The position numbers and the translations under genes were made by a program. A DNA stretch of 9,509 nucleotides from Clostridia bacterium (GTDB taxonomy: Bacteria; Bacillota_A; Clostridia; Christensenellales; Aristaeellaceae): assembly GCA_017530275.1 (NCBI GenBank), contig JAFXMP010000327.1, positions 1-9,509 of the forward strand. Direction: 5' to 3'. Below the pieces are notes generated by a model. The model saw only the letters and a program-made list of their open reading frames with translations. It did no database searches and was not told the DNA's origin. Positions 6,711 through 9,509 of this stretch are shown piece after piece (within the stretch, counting starts at the first letter, position 1; every line of letters starts with the position of its first letter).

Positions 6711-6733
6711 TTCCAAAATGATCATTTTTGGAA
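6711..6733. repeat. AT-rich palindrome upstream of the operon promoter
   Basis: TTCCAAAATGA at 6711-6721 is the reverse complement of 6722-6733 apart from one extra base, with centre TGATCA. It lies about 47-69 bp upstream of the -35 box. It may be a binding site or a chance or fossil dyad; no T tract makes it a terminator. Confidence 0.45.
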
Positions 6734-6782
6734 TCGCTTGATTTTTTATATAATTCCGGCTTTAGCAGTTTGAAGGCAGAAA

Positions 6783-6830
6783 CGGCCCGTAAAAGCTTAT
6801 GGCACAAGGCTTTTCGGGTCGTCTGTTTTT
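6783..6830 (+). terminator. terminator-like hairpin outside the IS remnant
   Basis: Positions 6783-6796 pair with 6809-6821 (AAAAGC/GCTTTT, then CCCG/CGGG, one bulge, one G·T pair) around a 12-base loop. TCTG and five Ts follow on the plus strand. No plus-strand gene precedes it in this gap, so it may end a short untranslated transcript or be left from a former arrangement. On the minus strand it has only a weak TTTCTG tail after the transposase remnant. Confidence 0.5.
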
Positions 6831-6839
6831 GTTGTATAT

Positions 6840-7676
6840 GAGGGCTATTTCAGAGATTATTTCAAAAATTTATTCAGTTCCTTGAGATGAAAATGCTGGT
6901 GGTCTAGTATCAAGCCAGAGAGTTCAGTCAAAGTTTCCAGGGTCTTGCTACCCTCACAGAGGGCCAAATACTCTATGTCATGAACGTTAGCCACATTCAT
7001 ATTTTTGAGGGTTTCAAGGAGATTATCCGTTGTGATGAGGGTACCTTGGTCATCGAGTTTGTACTCCAGAAGGCGGTATACCAGCAAAGCTGTATAGCAG
7101 ATCAGGAAATGAGGCCTGATTCTGTCGGGATTCCGATGGTTTACGGGACGGGCTGAAAAATTGGTTTTCATGATGCGGAAACAATCTTCAATTTGGTATC
7201 GTTTCTTACAAATGGCAAGAATATCCTTTGCTTTATCATCCAGATTTGTGGCAACAGCATAGAAGCCGTCGTATTATTCTTCTTCAATATTTTGGTTTCG
7301 TCCAGGATATAGGATACCTGTACCGTTTCACCAGCCTTTGTTTTAGCGATACGCTTCATAAACCCTTTGACGTCGTTAGGTCCTTTTTTGATTTCCTCTG
7401 GATCATTTGTTGCCAGCAGTATACGGGCTCTCTCGATCTGACGATTGCGCACCATCCGCTGGTATTCCATCGTTTTCCGGGAAAAAGTAACGATCACCTT
7501 CTGTTTCAGTACGCCCGTGGCTTTCCCGTTCCGTATCCCTTGCTGTGCATAATACGTCGGATCGCTGAGTCGTTTGTCATAATACAGCTTCATAATCTCA
7601 CCCCCTTCTATATATACATAGTTGCAACACATACTACATATTTTGTCATCTTTTTTGACAAAAAAATAGCGCCCTG
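6840..7676 (-). mobile_element. degenerate insertion sequence remnant, IS1634-like
   Basis: This block is more AT-rich than the neighbouring genes and contains a broken DDE transposase gene. Possible terminal inverted repeats are GAGGGCTATTT reading inward from 6840 and CAGGGCGCTATTT reading inward from 7676, an imperfect match. No target duplication is visible at these edges, so the exact boundaries are uncertain. At about 0.84 kb it is roughly half the length of an intact member. It sits between the divergent promoters of the citrate operon and the ABC ATPase gene. Confidence 0.6.
6857..7593 (-). pseudogene. IS1634-like transposase, internally deleted and frameshifted
   Basis: The N-terminal piece MKLYYDKRLSDPTYY, starting at ATG 7593 after a GAAGGGGGTGAG ribosome binding site, looks like the start of IS1634-type transposases. 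After about 24 residues it jumps, near 7500-7521, to a segment (KQKVIV and RQIERAR) that I place in the second half of intact proteins, so several hundred codons appear lost, including the region expected to hold the first catalytic aspartates. Near 7273-7286 the frame breaks. Reading on in the other frame restores YDGFYAVATNLDD and KKRYQIEDCFRIMK, the conserved C-terminal block with the catalytic glutamate, which runs into NFSARPVNHRNPDRIRPHF. The shift looks like loss of one base, and that frame also has a TAA at the break. The ATGA junction at 7168-7171 is a by-product of the frameshift, not real coupling. The protein cannot be functional. Confidence 0.82.
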
Positions 7677-7692
7677 TCTGGCTTTCGGCGCT
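7641..7692 (-). terminator. pair of inverted repeats upstream of the transposase remnant, terminator-like
   Basis: AGCGCC (7668-7673) pairs with GGCGCT (7687-7692). On the minus strand the stem is followed by A and seven Ts. A second dyad, TTTTGTCA (7641-7648) with TGACAAAA (7656-7663), lies next to it. Such a hairpin at an IS end could block outside transcription entering the transposase gene. The plus-strand tail (TTTGCTCCTTTT) is weaker. Confidence 0.45.
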
Positions 7693-7859
7693 TTTGCTCC
7701 TTTTCAAAGTGATAAACTCCCGTCTGTTCCTCTTTTTTAGTTATTATTATGGCGCAGAGAAAAGGAAAAGTCAAGGTTTGCGTAGAATCTGGCACAATTC
7801 AGGCCAACGGGTACAATTATTGCATGAATTATCAACTGAAATTTTGTTAGTTTTGCGGA

Positions 7860-7888
7860 TGGTCAAAATGAGGAAAAACATGTATAAT
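7860..7888 (+). promoter_or_regulatory. sigma-A-type promoter of the ABC ATPase gene
   Basis: A perfect TATAAT at 7883-7888 lies 17 bases after TGGTCA (7860-7865, four of six matches to consensus). The start point would be near 7895, giving a leader of about 78 bases. This supports the ATG at 7973 over any start upstream of the promoter. Confidence 0.7.
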
Positions 7889-7907
7889 ATGAGCATCTTG
7901 GTGGGAA

Positions 7908-7965
7908 GGGAAGAACTGCCTTCTTCTCCCCCCGGGCAGATCATAAGACGAATGTTGAAGGAGGA
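7908..7965 (+). promoter_or_regulatory. possible alternative-pairing leader of the ABC ATPase gene
   Basis: The purine tract GGGAAGAA (7908-7915) can pair with TTCTTCTC (7921-7928). Part of the same pyrimidine tract, TTCTCC (7924-7929), can instead pair with GGAGGA (7960-7965), which includes the Shine-Dalgarno. The two pairings exclude each other. This may be chance pairing of purine- and pyrimidine-rich runs. Confidence 0.25.
7958..7964 (+). promoter_or_regulatory. ribosome binding site fixing the start of the ABC ATPase gene
   Basis: AAGGAGG, eight bases before ATG 7973. The open frame continues upstream to 7694, but those codons lie before or within the promoter and have no comparable site. 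Confidence 0.9.
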
Positions 7966-7972
7966 TTCATTC

Positions 7973-9094
7973 ATGAGCAGCGTATCTCTGCAGCACATCT
8001 ACAAGGTCTATGCCGGCGGCGTCACCGCCGTAAGCGATTTCAACCTGGAAATCGAAGATAAGGAATTTATCGTTCTGGTCGGCCCCTCTGGCTGCGGTAA
8101 GTCCACCACCCTGCGCATGGTCGCCGGTCTGGAAGAAATCAGCGACGGCGAACTGTACATCGGCGATAAACTGGTAAACGACGTTGCCCCCAAGGACCGC
8201 GACATCGCCATGGTGTTCCAGAACTACGCTCTGTATCCCCATATGACGGTTTATGACAACATGGCTTTCGGCCTGAAGCTGCGCAAGACCCCCAAGGATG
8301 AAATCAAGCGCCGCGTGGAAGAAGCCGCCCGCGTTCTGGACATCGCCCACCTGCTCAACCGTAAGCCCAAGGCTTTGTCCGGCGGTCAGCGCCAGCGTGT
8401 TGCTCTGGGCCGTGCCATCGTGCGTGAACCCAAGGTCTTCCTGATGGACGAACCTCTGTCCAACCTGGACGCCAAGCTGCGCGTGCAGATGCGTACTGAA
8501 ATCACCAAGCTGCATCAGCGCCTGCAGACCACCTTCATCTACGTTACCCACGACCAGACCGAGGCCATGACCATGGGCTCCCGTATCGTTATCATGAAGG
8601 ATGGTTTCATCCAGCAGGTCGATACGCCCCAGAACAACTACGACTATCCCGCCAACAAGTTCGTTGCCGGTTTCATCGGTTCTCCCCAGATGAACTTCTT
8701 CGATGTCAAGCTGGCGAAGGAAGGCGGCCAGATCGTTGCGATCTTCGGCGATAACAAGATCGTTGTTCCGCAGGAAAAGATCGCGAAGTTCAAGGATGAA
8801 TCCTACATCGGCAAGGAAGTCACCATGGGCATCCGTCCCGAGAACATCGACGACGCGCCTGAATTTGTGGCTGAGCACGCCGACGCCGTCATGAAGGTGC
8901 ACGTGGAAGTGACCGAATTGATGGGCTCTGAAACCTATCTGTACTTCTCCACCTCCGGCAAGGAAGAAAACGTGATCGCCCGCGTTGACCCGCGCACCAA
9001 GACCCGCGCCGGCGACGATGTGAAGGTCGCGCTGGACACCAGCCGCCTGCATTTCTTCGACAAGGATACCGAAGAAACCATCCTGAACCGCTGA
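7973..9094 (+). CDS. carbohydrate ABC transporter ATP-binding protein, MsmK/UgpC/MalK type
   Basis: This cytoplasmic ATPase powers sugar-uptake (CUT1) ABC transporters. The 373-residue product has every nucleotide-binding motif: Walker [10 protein letters not shown] (37-45), Q-loop Gln83, signature LSGGQ (135-139), Walker B VFLMDEP with catalytic Glu160, D-loop SNLD (163-166) and switch His193. The C-terminal ~135 residues form the OB/TOBE region typical of MalK-type subunits, marked by [11 protein letters not shown] (233-243) and GIRPENI (286-292). Length matches the family (about 360-375). No permease or sugar-binding protein lies beside it, and it has its own promoter and terminator. This suggests a shared ATPase serving several transporters, as known for MsmK in streptococci and MsmX in Bacillus. 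The substrate cannot be assigned. Confidence 0.95.
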   Translation: MSSVSLQHIYKVYAGGVTAVSDFNLEIEDKEFIVLVGPSGCGKSTTLRMVAGLEEISDGELYIGDKLVNDVAPKDRDIAMVFQNYALYPHMTVYDNMAFGLKLRKTPKDEIKRRVEEAARVLDIAHLLNRKPKALSGGQRQRVALGRAIVREPKVFLMDEPLSNLDAKLRVQMRTEITKLHQRLQTTFIYVTHDQTEAMTMGSRIVIMKDGFIQQVDTPQNNYDYPANKFVAGFIGSPQMNFFDVKLAKEGGQIVAIFGDNKIVVPQEKIAKFKDESYIGKEVTMGIRPENIDDAPEFVAEHADAVMKVHVEVTELMGSETYLYFSTSGKEENVIARVDPRTKTRAGDDVKVALDTSRLHFFDKDTEETILNR

Positions 9095-9111
9095 TCCCTT
9101 GGATGATCCTC

Positions 9112-9142
9112 ACCGGAAGGGCAAATGCCCTTCCGGTTTTTT
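9112..9142 (+). terminator. intrinsic terminator of the ABC ATPase gene
   Basis: ACCGGAAGGGC (9112-9122) pairs perfectly with GCCCTTCCGGT (9127-9137) around AAAT, followed by five Ts. It begins 18 bases after the stop codon. It lacks a T tract on the minus strand, so it probably does not serve the convergent neighbour. Confidence 0.93.
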
Positions 9143-9147
9143 GCGCG

Positions 9148-9509
9148 TTATCGATTGCAGCAGCAGCCGCGGTTCCCGTTTCCAGTGTTTGCGTTCGCCT
9201 GCACGCCGAAGCTGCTTTCATCGCACAGCGTGGCGGGCGGGAAAAGCGGGAGCGAGAAGAATTCGTCGCAGACAGCATCAGAAAATTCTTCGCAGGGCGG
9301 GATGGTGCAAAAGCCGTAGCTCGGCACCAGGATCTCTACCTGGGCAAGCACCTTGAGCACGATGGTGACGCAGACCGTCAGGCGGAACACATTGTTGCCC
9401 TGATAGCTGCCGGACACGCAGACCGCGCTCGCCATGCCCTCCAGGTTGAAGGGCACGATGGAATCATCGGGCACCGCCAGCAGCACATCCCGGTTCACCG
9501 TCACAATCG
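9148..9509 (-). CDS. cysteine-rich hypothetical protein, 5' end beyond window
   Basis: About 120 residues are visible, and the frame is open to the window edge. A GTG at 9504 is an available start, but no ribosome binding site can be judged, so the gene may begin outside. The visible part has a short hydrophobic/polar region (FRLTVCVTIVLKVLAQVEIL, beginning about 40 residues after that GTG), then a PSYGFCTIPPCEEF segment, a DAVCDEFFSLPLFPP segment, and an Asn/Gly-rich tail ending in GCCCNR. At least eight cysteines occur. I recall similar small proteins in clostridial genomes but cannot name a characterised family. Cys pairs plus a CCC tail could suit metal binding or a cross-linked (for example spore-surface) protein, which is speculation. 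It converges on the ABC ATPase gene with only the latter's terminator between them. Confidence 0.6.
   Translation of the reverse strand, partial: IVTVNRDVLLAVPDDSIVPFNLEGMASAVCVSGSYQGNNVFRLTVCVTIVLKVLAQVEILVPSYGFCTIPPCEEFSDAVCDEFFSLPLFPPATLCDESSFGVQANANTGNGNRGCCCNR

Noticed and set aside
7168..7171. ATGA overlap of the two transposase-region frames as translational coupling
   Set aside because: Conserved transposase sequence continues across the junction in one frame, so the overlap results from the upstream frameshift.
7749..7850. A 33-codon plus-strand frame beginning ATGGCGCAG
   Set aside because: No ribosome binding site, no family resemblance, and it stops just before the ATPase promoter.
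7694..7972. N-terminal extension of the ABC ATPase to 7694
   Set aside because: The stretch contains the promoter and leader; ATG 7973 has an ideal ribosome binding site and starts the conserved domain.
7967..9052. A 361-codon minus-strand open frame opposite the ABC ATPase gene
   Set aside because: Antisense shadow of a highly conserved gene; the product is an implausible Gly/His/Asp-rich string.

Overview
The window looks like chromosomal DNA from a fairly GC-rich, Gram-positive anaerobe of the class Clostridia, probably gut-associated. This rests on strong AAGGAGG-type ribosome binding sites, sigma-A-like promoters, a folate-type ECF transporter subunit, an MsmK/UgpC-type ATPase, and a citrate synthase of the Re type found in clostridia and other strict anaerobes. 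The genus cannot be read from the sequence.

Layout. Positions 1-492 hold the 3' end of an ECF transporter S component (+). A 7-bp-unit inverted repeat fills most of 493-654. Endonuclease III (nth, +) follows at 655-1338. A strong hairpin at 1372-1399 separates nth from a convergent minus-strand operon spanning 6560 down to 1419. In transcription order that operon is Re-citrate synthase-like enzyme, GntR/FCD regulator, aconitase, isocitrate dehydrogenase. The last three genes are joined by two 4-base ATGA overlaps. Together the enzymes would convert acetyl-CoA plus oxaloacetate to 2-oxoglutarate, the oxidative half-TCA route that anaerobes use to supply glutamate. The operon has a good promoter at 6637-6664, a TTGTATACA-type operator candidate at its -10/start site, tandem CCTGTATTTT repeats against the -35, and a 9-bp leader hairpin.

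Positions 6840-7676 hold a dead insertion-sequence remnant (IS1634-like DDE transposase, large internal deletion plus frameshift). Just outside it, at 6783-6830, is a terminator-like hairpin of unclear ownership. From 7677 to 7972 there is no gene, only the promoter and a possibly structured leader of the next gene. That gene is a complete carbohydrate ABC transporter ATPase (MsmK/UgpC type, 7973-9094, +) with a strong terminator. The window ends in a minus-strand, cysteine-rich protein of unknown function whose 5' end lies outside.

No tRNA, rRNA, CRISPR array or defence system was seen. The most interesting part is the self-contained citrate-to-2-oxoglutarate operon with its regulator inside it and a dense cluster of possible control sites upstream.
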